This document shows, piece by piece, positions 18,202 to 26,343 of a stretch of 45,687 nucleotides of DNA (position 1 is the stretch's first letter; every line of letters begins with the position of its first letter). The notes under the pieces are model-generated. The model saw nothing but the letters and a program-made list of their open reading frames with translations, had not been told where the DNA came from and made no database searches. A program made the translations under genes and the position numbers. Origin of the DNA: UBA4615 sp046046245 (lineage in GTDB: Bacteria; Pseudomonadota; Gammaproteobacteria; Burkholderiales; Burkholderiaceae_E); NCBI GenBank assembly GCA_046046245.1, contig JBJOKE010000093.1, positions 1-45,687 on the forward strand, read 5' to 3'.

Positions 18202-20190
18202 ATGACCGCCACCGCCCCCCCCGATCCCGCCGCGCTGGTCGCCCTGGTGCGCCGGCTGCGCGCCGGCGACCGCGCCTGGACCGCCGGCGCCGCCGCCCGC
18301 TTCGATGCCTGGCTCGAACGGCTCGAGCGGGACGAGGCCGAGCGCGAGTCGGTCGCCGCGGCCTTCGCGCGGATCGTCTCCGGCACCTGGCACGTGGGCT
18401 TCTTCGCGGACCTCGGCGTCGCGCCGCCCGAGGGCTTCGGCGCCGAACTGCGCCGCCGGCTGCTGCACAAGCTGCTGCCCGAGGACTTCGAGGACGACCA
18501 GCTGAAGGACTGGGCGCGGCGGCTCTTCGGACGGCCGCGCGCGGCCGCCTGGGTGCTGTCGATTCCCGCCGACCGGTGGGCGCGCCTGGGCCCGCTGCTG
18601 TCGGTCGGCCGGCTGCCCGAACCCGCGCGGATGCGGCTAGCCGGCGAGCTGATCGAGGCGATGAAGGTGCTGTCGGCGCGGATCGCCGCGATCGGCGTCG
18701 ACCCGCTGGTCGGCCGCGTCTCGCCCGACGCGCAGCGCTCGGCCTCGCCCTTCCTCGAGCAGCAGGCCGCGCTGCGCACCTACCTCGAGCGCTGGGTGGT
18801 CGCGCTCGGCGACGGCGTGGCGCAGCCCGACGAGGACGACCGGCCGGTGCGGGTGATGCTCGACCAGTGCCGCGAGGTCATCCGCCGGATCCGGCGCGGC
18901 ACCGGCCGCACCGGCGTCACCGTGTCGCTGACCTTCAAGCTGCAGCGGCTCGCCGAGATCGTCGACCGGCTCGAGCTGCTGCTCGACCTCGTCGACCGGA
19001 CGCGCGGCGACGAGGCCCGTGCGGCCGCGTGGATGCGCTTCTTCCGCCAGCAGGTCCGTGCCTGTGCCGACGAGACCAGCGTGTCGGCCGTCTGGCGCAA
19101 GAGCACCGAGCTCGCTGCGCTGGAGGTCACCGAGCACGCCGGCCGTACCGGCGAGCACTACATCGCGTCGGACCGGAGCCAGTGGTTCGAGATGCTGCGC
19201 TCGGCGGCGGTCGGCGGCTTCGTGATCGCGTTCATGGCGATCCAGAAGATCCTGATCGCGGCGCTGCACGCGCCGCCCCTGGTCGAGGGGGTGCTGGTGT
19301 CGCTGAACTACGGCCTGGGCTTCGTGCTGATCCACCTGCTGCACGGCACGGTGGCGACGAAGCAGCCGGCGATGACCGCGGCCCGGATCGCCGCCGAGAT
19401 CGACGCGGCGCAGGGCGGCGGCTCGAACCGCACCTGGGTGCCGCGCGTCGTCGAGCTGCTGGTGCAGGTGGTGCGCAGCCAGTTCGTCGCGGTGCTCGGC
19501 AACGTCGGCGTCGCGCTGCCGCTGGCGGCCGCGGTCACGGCGGTGCTGCTCGCGCTGGCGGGCGTGGGGCCCGCCTCGCCGCAGAAGGCCGAGGCGCTGC
19601 TCTCGCAGCTCGATCCGCTCGGCCTGACCGCGATGTACGCGGCGATCGCCGGCGTGTGCCTGTTCCTGTCCGGCATCATCTCCGGCTACTGCGACAACCT
19701 GGCGGTCTTCCATCGGCTGCCGCGACGCGTCGCCCGCATGCCGCTGCTGGTGCGACTCGTCGGCGAGCGCCGCGCGCGGGCGGTGGGCGACTACGTCGAG
19801 CACAACTTCGGCGCGCTCGCGGGCAACTTCCTGTTCGGCTGCATGCTCGGCGGCGTGTCGATGCTCGGCACGCTGACCGGCGCGCCGCTCGACATCCGGC
19901 ACGTGGCCTTCGCGTCGGCGAACCTCGGCATCGTCGCCGTCACGCTGTGGTCGCACCTCGACTGGACGATGCTGGTCGCCGGGGCGTTCGGCGTCGCGAT
20001 CATCGCGATCGTGAACCTCACGGTCAGCTTCACCCTGTCCCTGATGCTGGCGCTGCGTGCGAGGCGGCTCGCGGCGACCGGCATCGGGGCGCTGTGGCGC
20101 GCGCTGGTGCGCCGCGCGCTCTCGCGGCCGCTCGACCTGGTGCGTCCGCCCCCCGCGGCGGTGCGCGACGACGCCCGCGCGACGCACTGA
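18202..20190 (+). CDS. Gcr-type 'site-specific recombinase' family membrane protein
   Basis: A 662-residue protein of the family annotated as Gcr/SpecificRecomb in Neisseria and Burkholderiales. Recognition rests on LQRLAEIVDRLELLLDL, the segment SDRSQWFEMLRSAAVGGF leading into several hydrophobic helices, and the C-terminal VSFTLSLMLALRARR region. The N-terminal 320 residues look helical and soluble. The second half has about six to seven membrane segments. No tyrosine- or serine-recombinase catalytic motif is visible and a membrane location is odd for a recombinase, so the family name should not be taken as function. Confidence 0.75.
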   Translation: MTATAPPDPAALVALVRRLRAGDRAWTAGAAARFDAWLERLERDEAERESVAAAFARIVSGTWHVGFFADLGVAPPEGFGAELRRRLLHKLLPEDFEDDQLKDWARRLFGRPRAAAWVLSIPADRWARLGPLLSVGRLPEPARMRLAGELIEAMKVLSARIAAIGVDPLVGRVSPDAQRSASPFLEQQAALRTYLERWVVALGDGVAQPDEDDRPVRVMLDQCREVIRRIRRGTGRTGVTVSLTFKLQRLAEIVDRLELLLDLVDRTRGDEARAAAWMRFFRQQVRACADETSVSAVWRKSTELAALEVTEHAGRTGEHYIASDRSQWFEMLRSAAVGGFVIAFMAIQKILIAALHAPPLVEGVLVSLNYGLGFVLIHLLHGTVATKQPAMTAARIAAEIDAAQGGGSNRTWVPRVVELLVQVVRSQFVAVLGNVGVALPLAAAVTAVLLALAGVGPASPQKAEALLSQLDPLGLTAMYAAIAGVCLFLSGIISGYCDNLAVFHRLPRRVARMPLLVRLVGERRARAVGDYVEHNFGALAGNFLFGCMLGGVSMLGTLTGAPLDIRHVAFASANLGIVAVTLWSHLDWTMLVAGAFGVAIIAIVNLTVSFTLSLMLALRARRLAATGIGALWRALVRRALSRPLDLVRPPPAAVRDDARATH

Positions 20191-20205
20191 TCGCCGCGCC
20201 GCCCG

Positions 20206-20263
20206 GGGACCGTTCCGGGCCGTTCCACGATCCGCGCCGGGGCTGCGGAACGGTCCCTATAAT
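20206..20263 (+). promoter_or_regulatory. inverted repeat and -10 box before the BMP/ABC operon
   Basis: GGGACCGTTCC (20206-20216) and its exact reverse complement GGAACGGTCCC (20247-20257) flank 30 bp. A third half-site, CCGTTCC, lies at 20220-20226. The right arm directly touches a perfect TATAAT (20258-20263), 30 bp before the operon's first ATG. No good -35 is seen, as expected for an activated or repressed promoter. The repeats could be an operator, or the outer arms could form a hairpin ending the Gcr transcript. Confidence 0.5.
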
Positions 20264-20292
20264 CGCCGTTCCCGCCCAGCCCGAGGTCATCC

Positions 20293-21306
20293 ATGAGCAC
20301 CCGTCCGCAGACCCGCCGTGCCGTCCTGTCCGCCGCCGCGTCGGCCTCCGTCCTCGCTGCCGCCGGCGTGCCGGCGAGCGTGTTCGCCCAGTCGAAGATC
20401 AAGGTCGCCGCGGTCTACACCGTGCCGGTCGAGCAGCAGTGGGTGAGCCGGATCCACAAGGCGCTGAATGCCGCCAAGGATCGCGGCGCGATCGACTACG
20501 AGTTCAGCGAGAGCGTCGCCAACGCCGACTACGAGCGCGTGATGCGCCAGTTCGCCGAGAAGGGTGCGCAGTTCATCGTGGGCGAGTCGTTCGCGGTCGA
20601 GGCCGCGGCCCGCAAGGTCGCGAAGGACTATCCGAAGATCTCGTTCCTGATGGGCTCCTCGGGCAAGCCGCAGGCACCGAACTTCTCGGTGTTCGACAAC
20701 TACATCCAGGAGCCGGCCTACCTGACCGGCATGATCGCCGGCGGCATGAGCAAGTCGAACCGCATCGGCATGGTCGGAGGCTTCCCCATTCCCGAGGTCA
20801 ACCGGCTGATGAACGCGTTCATGGCCGGCGCGAAGGAGACGAACCCGAAGGTCGAGTTCATGGTCACCTTCATCAACTCGTGGTTCGATCCGCCGAAGGC
20901 GAAGGAGGCGGCGTTCGCGATGGTCGACAAGGGCGCCGACATCCTCTATGCCGAGCGATTCGGCGTGTCGGACGCCGCCAAGGAGCGCGGCAAGCTCGCG
21001 ATCGGCAACGTGATCAACACGCAGGACAAGTACCCGGACACCGTGATCGCGTCGGCGCTGTGGAACATGGAGCCGACGATCGAGCGCGCGCTCGAGGCGG
21101 TGAAGAAGGGCGCCTTCAAGGCCGAGGACTATGGCCAGTTCTCGATGATGAAGTACAAGGGCTCGGAGCTCTCGCCGCTGGGCACCTTCGAGTCGAAGAT
21201 CCCCGCCGACATCGTGAAGAAGGTGCGCGAGCGGGAGAAGGCGATCCTCGACGGCAAGTTCACCGTGAAGGTGGACGACAACCAGCCCAAGGCCACCGCG
21301 AAGTGA
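20293..21306 (+). CDS. BMP-family ABC transporter substrate-binding protein
   Basis: A 337-residue periplasmic binding protein of the basic-membrane-protein (BMP/PnrA) family, which captures nucleosides, nucleobases or related compounds. The N-terminus is a twin-arginine-like signal (Arg8-Arg9, hydrophobic stretch, probable cleavage after SVFA at residue 32). The family segments VAAVYTVPVEQQWVSRIHK, GMIAGGMSKSNRIGMVGG and FINSWFDPPKAKEAA are present. It heads a tight operon with one ATPase, two permeases and a CodA-like deaminase, so the ligand is likely a pyrimidine base or nucleoside. Confidence 0.9.
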   Translation: MSTRPQTRRAVLSAAASASVLAAAGVPASVFAQSKIKVAAVYTVPVEQQWVSRIHKALNAAKDRGAIDYEFSESVANADYERVMRQFAEKGAQFIVGESFAVEAAARKVAKDYPKISFLMGSSGKPQAPNFSVFDNYIQEPAYLTGMIAGGMSKSNRIGMVGGFPIPEVNRLMNAFMAGAKETNPKVEFMVTFINSWFDPPKAKEAAFAMVDKGADILYAERFGVSDAAKERGKLAIGNVINTQDKYPDTVIASALWNMEPTIERALEAVKKGAFKAEDYGQFSMMKYKGSELSPLGTFESKIPADIVKKVREREKAILDGKFTVKVDDNQPKATAK

Positions 21307-21310
21307 TCCG

Positions 21311-22885
21311 TTGACGGTGGAGCGCTCCGAGCCGGTCCTCCGGCTGACCGGCATCACGAAGCGCTTCGGCTCGCTGCTCGCCAACGACGACATCACGCTG
21401 GCGCTCGGCCGCGGCGAGGTGCTCGCGCTGCTCGGCGAGAACGGCGCGGGCAAGAGCACGCTGGTCTCGATCCTGTTCGGCCACTACGTGGCCGATGCCG
21501 GTACCGTCGAGGCCTTCGGTTCGCCGCTGCCGCCGGGTGATCCGGCGGCAGCGCTCGCCGCCGGCATCGGCATGGTCCACCAGCACTTCACGCTGGCCGA
21601 CAACCTCGGCGTGCTCGACAACGTGCTGATCGGCGTCGAGCCGTGGTGGCGGCCGGTGTCGCGGCGCGCCGCGGCCCGCGCGAAGCTGGTGGACCTCGCC
21701 GCGCGATTCGGCCTCGCCGTCGACCCCGACGCGCGGGTCGGCGACCTGTCGATCGGCGAGAAGCAGCGGGTCGAGATCCTGAAGGCGCTCTATCGCGACG
21801 CGCGGATCCTGATCCTCGACGAGCCGACCGCGGTGCTGACGCCGCAGGAGAGCGAGCGCCTCTTCGACACGCTGCGTGCCTTCGTCGACGCCGGCCTGTC
21901 GATCGTCTTCATATCGCACAAGCTGCACGAGGTGCTCGCCGTCAGCCATCGCGTCGCGGTGCTGCGCGCCGGCCGTCTCGAGGCCGTGCTGCCGGCGGCC
22001 GGCACCGACGCCGCGGCGCTCGCGCGGCTGATGGTCGGCCGCGAGGTGGCGGTGCCCACGCGGGCGAGCGACGGGACGCGCATGCCCGCCGCCGGCGACG
22101 CGGCGCCGGTGCTCGCGCTGCGCGACGTGTCGGTCGTCGACGGCGACCGACGGCTGCTCGACGCGGTATCGCTCGCGCTGCGGCCCGGCGAGATCGTGGC
22201 GATCGCCGGGGTGGCCGGCAACGGCCAGCAGCCGCTCGCCGAGCTGCTCTGCGGGCTGCGCGCGCCGTCCTCGGGCACGCTCGAGGTGGCCGGCGCGCCG
22301 ATCGACGCGCGGCCCGCCGCCTTCGTCGCGGCCGGCGTGGGTCGGGTGCCCGAGGACCGGCACCATCTCGGCGCGATCGCCGAGGCCAGCGTCGCCGAGA
22401 ACGCGGTGGCCGAGCATTACCGCGAGCCGCCGTACGCGCGCGGCCGCTGGTGGGTCGACGCCAGGGCGATCCGCACGGCCGCCGCGCGGATCGTCGCCGA
22501 CTACGACGTCCGCTGCCGCGGGCTCGAGCAGCCGACGCGGCAGCTGTCGGGCGGCAACATGCAGAAGCTGATCCTGGGCCGGGTGCTGTCGCGCTCGCCT
22601 CGGCTGATCGTCGTCGACCAGCCGACCTGGGGGCTCGACGTCGGCGCGGTCGCCTGGATCCACGGTCGGCTGCTCGAGGCCGCGCGCGGTGGCGCCGGCA
22701 TCGTGCTGATCTCCGAGGAGCTCGAGGAGATCCTCGCGCTCGCCGACCGCATCGCGGTGATCTCGCACGGCCGACTGTCCGAGGCGCGGCCGGTGGCCGA
22801 CTGGACCACCGCGTCGCTCGGGCTCGCGATGATGGGTGCCGGCGCGGCGCACGGGGAGGGCGCGGATGCGGCTAGAGCGGCGTGA
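21311..22885 (+). CDS. nucleoside/nucleobase-type ABC transporter ATP-binding protein (two ABC domains)
   Basis: A 524-residue tandem ATPase. The first domain has a complete Walker A (GENGAGKST, 42-50), the QHFTLADNLGVLDN Q-loop region, an LSIGEKQRVEI signature and LILDEPTAVLTP. The second has a degenerate P-loop (GVAGNGQQ, no lysine), yet a full LSGGNMQK signature and VVDQPTWGLD. Such asymmetry is normal in the BMP/carbohydrate tandem ATPases. The start is TTG at 21311, four bases after the preceding stop; GTG at 21317 is an alternative. Its end overlaps the first permease by 20 bp. Confidence 0.92.
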   Translation: MTVERSEPVLRLTGITKRFGSLLANDDITLALGRGEVLALLGENGAGKSTLVSILFGHYVADAGTVEAFGSPLPPGDPAAALAAGIGMVHQHFTLADNLGVLDNVLIGVEPWWRPVSRRAAARAKLVDLAARFGLAVDPDARVGDLSIGEKQRVEILKALYRDARILILDEPTAVLTPQESERLFDTLRAFVDAGLSIVFISHKLHEVLAVSHRVAVLRAGRLEAVLPAAGTDAAALARLMVGREVAVPTRASDGTRMPAAGDAAPVLALRDVSVVDGDRRLLDAVSLALRPGEIVAIAGVAGNGQQPLAELLCGLRAPSSGTLEVAGAPIDARPAAFVAAGVGRVPEDRHHLGAIAEASVAENAVAEHYREPPYARGRWWVDARAIRTAAARIVADYDVRCRGLEQPTRQLSGGNMQKLILGRVLSRSPRLIVVDQPTWGLDVGAVAWIHGRLLEAARGGAGIVLISEELEEILALADRIAVISHGRLSEARPVADWTTASLGLAMMGAGAAHGEGADAARAA

Positions 22886-23927
22886 GACCCCGTCGCGCGC
22901 CGCGATGGTCGGCGCGCCGCTGGCGGCGATCGCGGTGACGCTGGTCGCCTGCGCGCTGCTGGTCGCCTGGGCCGGCGCGCCGGTGGGCCGCACCTACGCG
23001 CTGCTGTTCGAGGGGGCGTTCGGCACGCGCTTCGCCTTCACCGAGACGCTCACCCGCGCGACACCGCTGATGCTGACCGGCCTCGCGGCCGCGGTGGCGT
23101 TCCGGGCGCGCTTCTGGAACATCGGCGCCGAAGGGCAGCTCTACCTCGGCGCGCTGGCCGCGATCGCGGTGGGCGGGCTGCACGACGGCAGCGGCTTCGA
23201 CGCGCCGCTGCCGCTGCTGGGCGCCGGCATGGTCGCCGCCGGCATGCTGGCCGGCGCGGCCACCGTCGCCGGCCCGGCGCTGCTGCGCGGGCGCTTCGGC
23301 GTCGACGAGGTGGTGACCACGCTGCTGATGAACTTCGTCGTGCTGCTGTTCGTCTCGTGGATGCTCGACGGTCCGATGAAGGATCCGGGCGCGATGGGCT
23401 GGCCGCAGTCGGTCGGCGTGAACCCCGAGCTCGAGTTCCCCAGGCTGCTGGAGAAGACGCGGGTGCACGCGGGCCTGCTGGTCGCGCTCGCGCTCGCGGT
23501 CGTGATCTGGGCCGTCCAGCGCTTCACCACCTGGGGCTTCGAGTGGCGCGCGGTCGGCGCGAGCCCGGAGGCCGCGCGCTTCGTCGGCGTGCCGGTGGGC
23601 GCGGCGGCGCTGCGCGCCGCGCTGATCTCGGGGGCGCTCGCCGGGCTGGCCGGTGTCTCCGAGGTCGCCGGACGCACCGGCTACGTGACCCTCGACATGA
23701 GCCCGGGCTACGGCTACGCCGGCATCGTGATCGCGATGCTCGCCGCGCTGCATCCGCTCGCGGTGGTCGCGGCCGCGGTGTTCGTCGCCGGCATGCTGGT
23801 CGGCGCCGACAGCATGAGCCGCGAGGTCGCGGTGCCGAGCTACATCGCCGACGTGATCGTCTCGGTGTCGCTGATCGCGATGCTGGTGGCGACCATGCTC
23901 GCGCAGTACCGGATCCGGAGGCGCTGA
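22866..23927 (+). CDS. ABC transporter permease 1 (nucleoside/nucleobase type)
   Basis: A 353-residue inner-membrane permease of the branched-chain/ribose permease superfamily. It has about eight to ten hydrophobic segments and the family landmark FRARFWNIGAEGQLYLGA after the second or third of them. The ATG at 22866, 20 bp inside the ATPase gene, was preferred to an earlier in-frame ATG because it gives a short cytoplasmic N-terminus before the first membrane helix. Pairs with the next gene as a heterodimeric channel. Confidence 0.9.
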   Translation: MRLERRETPSRAAMVGAPLAAIAVTLVACALLVAWAGAPVGRTYALLFEGAFGTRFAFTETLTRATPLMLTGLAAAVAFRARFWNIGAEGQLYLGALAAIAVGGLHDGSGFDAPLPLLGAGMVAAGMLAGAATVAGPALLRGRFGVDEVVTTLLMNFVVLLFVSWMLDGPMKDPGAMGWPQSVGVNPELEFPRLLEKTRVHAGLLVALALAVVIWAVQRFTTWGFEWRAVGASPEAARFVGVPVGAAALRAALISGALAGLAGVSEVAGRTGYVTLDMSPGYGYAGIVIAMLAALHPLAVVAAAVFVAGMLVGADSMSREVAVPSYIADVIVSVSLIAMLVATMLAQYRIRRR

Positions 23928-23929
23928 CC

Positions 23930-24874
23930 GTGCTCGCCGACGTGCTCGACACGCTGATGCAGGCGAACTTCTGGATCGCGGTGCTGCGGATCGCGACGCC
24001 GCTGGTGCTCGGCACGCTCGGCGTGCTGCTGTGCGAGCGCGCGGGCGTGCTGAACCTCGGCATCGAGGGGGTCATGGTGGCCGGCGCCTTCGCCGGCTGG
24101 TTCGCGGTCTACCAGGGCGCGGGCCTGTGGGCGGGCGTGCTGGCCGCGGCCGCGACGGGCGCGGCCTTCGGCCTGGTCCACGGCCTGCTGACGGTCACGC
24201 TCGCGCTGTCGCAGCACGTCGCCGGGCTCGGCATCACGCTGTTCGCCACCAGCCTGTCCTACTACGCCTACCGGGTCGGCTTCCCGAAGGTGAGCGCGCC
24301 GCCCACGATCGAGCCCTTCGCCGGGATGGGCGCGCCCTTCGATGCGATCCCGATCGTCGGCCCGGTGATCGCCGCGCAGACCCCGCTCGCGCTGCTCGCG
24401 TTCGCGCTGGTGCCTGCGATCGGCTGGCTCCTCTATCGGACCCCGGCCGGCCTCGCGCTGCGGATGGTCGGCGAGAACCCGGCCGCCGCCGAGAGCGCCG
24501 GCATCCCGGTCGCGGGCACGCGGATCGCCGCGATCTGTGCGGGCTCGGCGCTGATGGGCGTCGCCGGCTCCTTCCTCACGCTCGCCGCGTTCAACGCGTT
24601 CTTCTTCAACATGGTCAACGGCCGCGGCTGGATCTGCGTGGCCCTCGTCGTGTTCGCGTCATGGCGGCCGGGCAAGGCGCTCGCGGGCGCGCTGCTGTTC
24701 GCCGGGTTCGACGCGATGCAGTTGCGGCTGCAGCAGGGCGCGGGCAGCGAGGTGCCCTACCAGCTGTGGCTGATGCTGCCGTACCTGCTGTCGATCCTCG
24801 CGCTGGTGCTGGTGGCCCGCCGGGCGGCCTACCCGCAGGCACTGATGAAGCCGTATCGGAAAGGGGAGCGCTGA
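23930..24874 (+). CDS. ABC transporter permease 2 (nucleoside/nucleobase type)
   Basis: A 314-residue partner permease with the family sequence LGTLGVLLCERAGVLNLGIEG and the cytoplasmic coupling segment GLALRMVGENPAAAESAGI. The GTG start lies two bases after the stop of permease 1, and the open frame upstream of it is a shadow over that gene. It is followed after four bases by the deaminase gene. Confidence 0.9.
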   Translation: MLADVLDTLMQANFWIAVLRIATPLVLGTLGVLLCERAGVLNLGIEGVMVAGAFAGWFAVYQGAGLWAGVLAAAATGAAFGLVHGLLTVTLALSQHVAGLGITLFATSLSYYAYRVGFPKVSAPPTIEPFAGMGAPFDAIPIVGPVIAAQTPLALLAFALVPAIGWLLYRTPAGLALRMVGENPAAAESAGIPVAGTRIAAICAGSALMGVAGSFLTLAAFNAFFFNMVNGRGWICVALVVFASWRPGKALAGALLFAGFDAMQLRLQQGAGSEVPYQLWLMLPYLLSILALVLVARRAAYPQALMKPYRKGER

Positions 24875-24878
24875 CACC

Positions 24879-26195
24879 ATGTTCGACCTGATCGTCCGCC
24901 ATGCCGCGCTGCCCGACGGGCGCACCGACATCGACGTCGCCGTGCGCGGCGACCGGATCGAGGCGGTCGCGCCGCACGCCGAGCTGGCCGCGGCCGCCGC
25001 CGGCCGCGAGATCGACGCCGCCGGCCTGCTGCTGTCGCCGCCCTTCGTCGACGCGCACTTCCACATGGACGCGACGCTGTCGCTCGGGCTGCCGCGGCTC
25101 AACCGCTCGGGGACGCTGCTCGAGGGCATCGCGCTCTGGGGCGAGCTCAAGCCCCACCTGACGCAGGAGGCGCTGGTCGAGCGCGCGCTGGCCTACTGCG
25201 ACTGGGCGGTCGCACGTGGGCTGCTCGCGATCCGCAGCCACGTCGACACGTCCGACCCGCGGCTGCTCGCGGTCGACGCGATGCTCGAGGTCAAGCGTCG
25301 GGTCGCGCCCTACCTCGACCTGCAGCTGGTCGCGTTCCCGCAGGACGGCGTGCTGCGCTACGAGCCGAGCCGCGACGATCCGTCGTGCAGGCTCACCGCG
25401 CTGCAGCTGCTGGAGCAGGCGCTCGACCGCGGCGTCGACGTCGTCGGCGGCATCCCGCACTTCGAGCGGACGATGGCCGACGGCGCCGAGTCGGTGCGGC
25501 TGCTGTGCGAGATCGCGGCCGCGCGCGGACTGCGCGTCGACATGCACTGCGACGAGTCCGACGACCCGCTGTCGCGCCACGTCGAGACGCTGGCGTTCCA
25601 TGCGCGCCGGCTCGGGCTGCAGGGCCGCGTGACCGGCTCGCACCTGACGTCGATGCACTCGATGGACGGCTACTACGTCTCGAAGCTGATCCCGCTGATC
25701 GCCGAGGCGGGTCTGTCCGCCATCGCGAACCCGCTGATCAACATCACGCTGCAGGGCCGGCACGACGGCTATCCGAAGCGCCGCGGCATGACCCGCGTGC
25801 CCGAGCTGATGGCCGCCGGCGTGCCGGTGGCCTTCGGCGCGGACTGCGTGATGGACCCGTGGTACCCGATGGGCTCGGCCGACATGCTCGAGGTCGCGTC
25901 GATGGGGCTGCACGTCGCGCAGATGACCTCGCAGGACGGCATGCGCGCCTGCTTCGACGCGGTGACCGTCACGCCGGCGCGCATCCTCGGTCTCGACGGC
26001 TACGGCATCGCGCCCGGCTGCTTCGCCGATCTCGTGCTGCTGCAGGCAAGGCATCCGGTCGAGGCGATCCGGCTGCGGCCGGCGCGGCTCGCGGTCGTGC
26101 GGCGCGGCCGCGTGGTCGCCGAGCAGGCGCCGGCGGTCTCGACGCTGCACCTCGACGGTCGCCCCGCACGGGTCGACTGGCTGCACGCCCGCTGA
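24879..26195 (+). CDS. CodA-family cytosine deaminase, probably acting on 5-methylcytosine or a related base
   Basis: A 438-residue amidohydrolase closely following E. coli CodA in pattern. The metal ligands are His60, His62, His223 and Asp322, with Glu226 and His255 at the catalytic positions; each of the later residues is nine positions after its CodA counterpart. The next residue, which is Asp314 in CodA, is Cys323 here (GADCVMDPWYP). Loss of that discriminating aspartate marks CodA homologues shown to deaminate 5-methylcytosine to thymine. Co-operonic with a BMP-type importer, so the base is probably imported and then deaminated. Cytosine or isocytosine-like substrates remain possible. 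Confidence 0.85.
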   Translation: MFDLIVRHAALPDGRTDIDVAVRGDRIEAVAPHAELAAAAAGREIDAAGLLLSPPFVDAHFHMDATLSLGLPRLNRSGTLLEGIALWGELKPHLTQEALVERALAYCDWAVARGLLAIRSHVDTSDPRLLAVDAMLEVKRRVAPYLDLQLVAFPQDGVLRYEPSRDDPSCRLTALQLLEQALDRGVDVVGGIPHFERTMADGAESVRLLCEIAAARGLRVDMHCDESDDPLSRHVETLAFHARRLGLQGRVTGSHLTSMHSMDGYYVSKLIPLIAEAGLSAIANPLINITLQGRHDGYPKRRGMTRVPELMAAGVPVAFGADCVMDPWYPMGSADMLEVASMGLHVAQMTSQDGMRACFDAVTVTPARILGLDGYGIAPGCFADLVLLQARHPVEAIRLRPARLAVVRRGRVVAEQAPAVSTLHLDGRPARVDWLHAR

Positions 26196-26234
26196 GCCGC
26201 AGGCCACCGCGAACCCGCGACGCCGCGCGCGCCC

Positions 26235-26253
26235 CGTGCCGGGTTCCGGCACG
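26235..26253 (+). terminator. hairpin after the deaminase gene
   Basis: Perfect eight-base stem CGTGCCGG/CCGGCACG with a GTT loop, 39 bp after the deaminase stop. There is no T tract. It probably marks the end of the importer-deaminase transcript or protects its 3' end. Confidence 0.4.
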
Positions 26254-26262
26254 CACGCGGAT

Positions 26263-26290
26263 CGACGCGCCGTGCCCGCCCCCTTACCAT
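26263..26290 (+). promoter_or_regulatory. weak candidate promoter for the acyl-CoA operon
   Basis: TCGACG (26263-26268) and TACCAT (26285-26290), 16 bp apart, each match sigma-70 hexamers at four of six positions, 53 bp before the first gene of the operon. Position and spacing are reasonable, sequence support is weak. Confidence 0.25.
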
Positions 26291-26343
26291 GACGCGGCGC
26301 GACCGGGCCCGCCGCCCGCCGCGCACGGATCGGAGGAGACGCC

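Noticed and set aside
18202..20190. Reading the Gcr gene as evidence of a mobile element
   Set aside because: It is a single-copy, chromosomally conserved membrane protein with no flanking repeats or integrase motifs.
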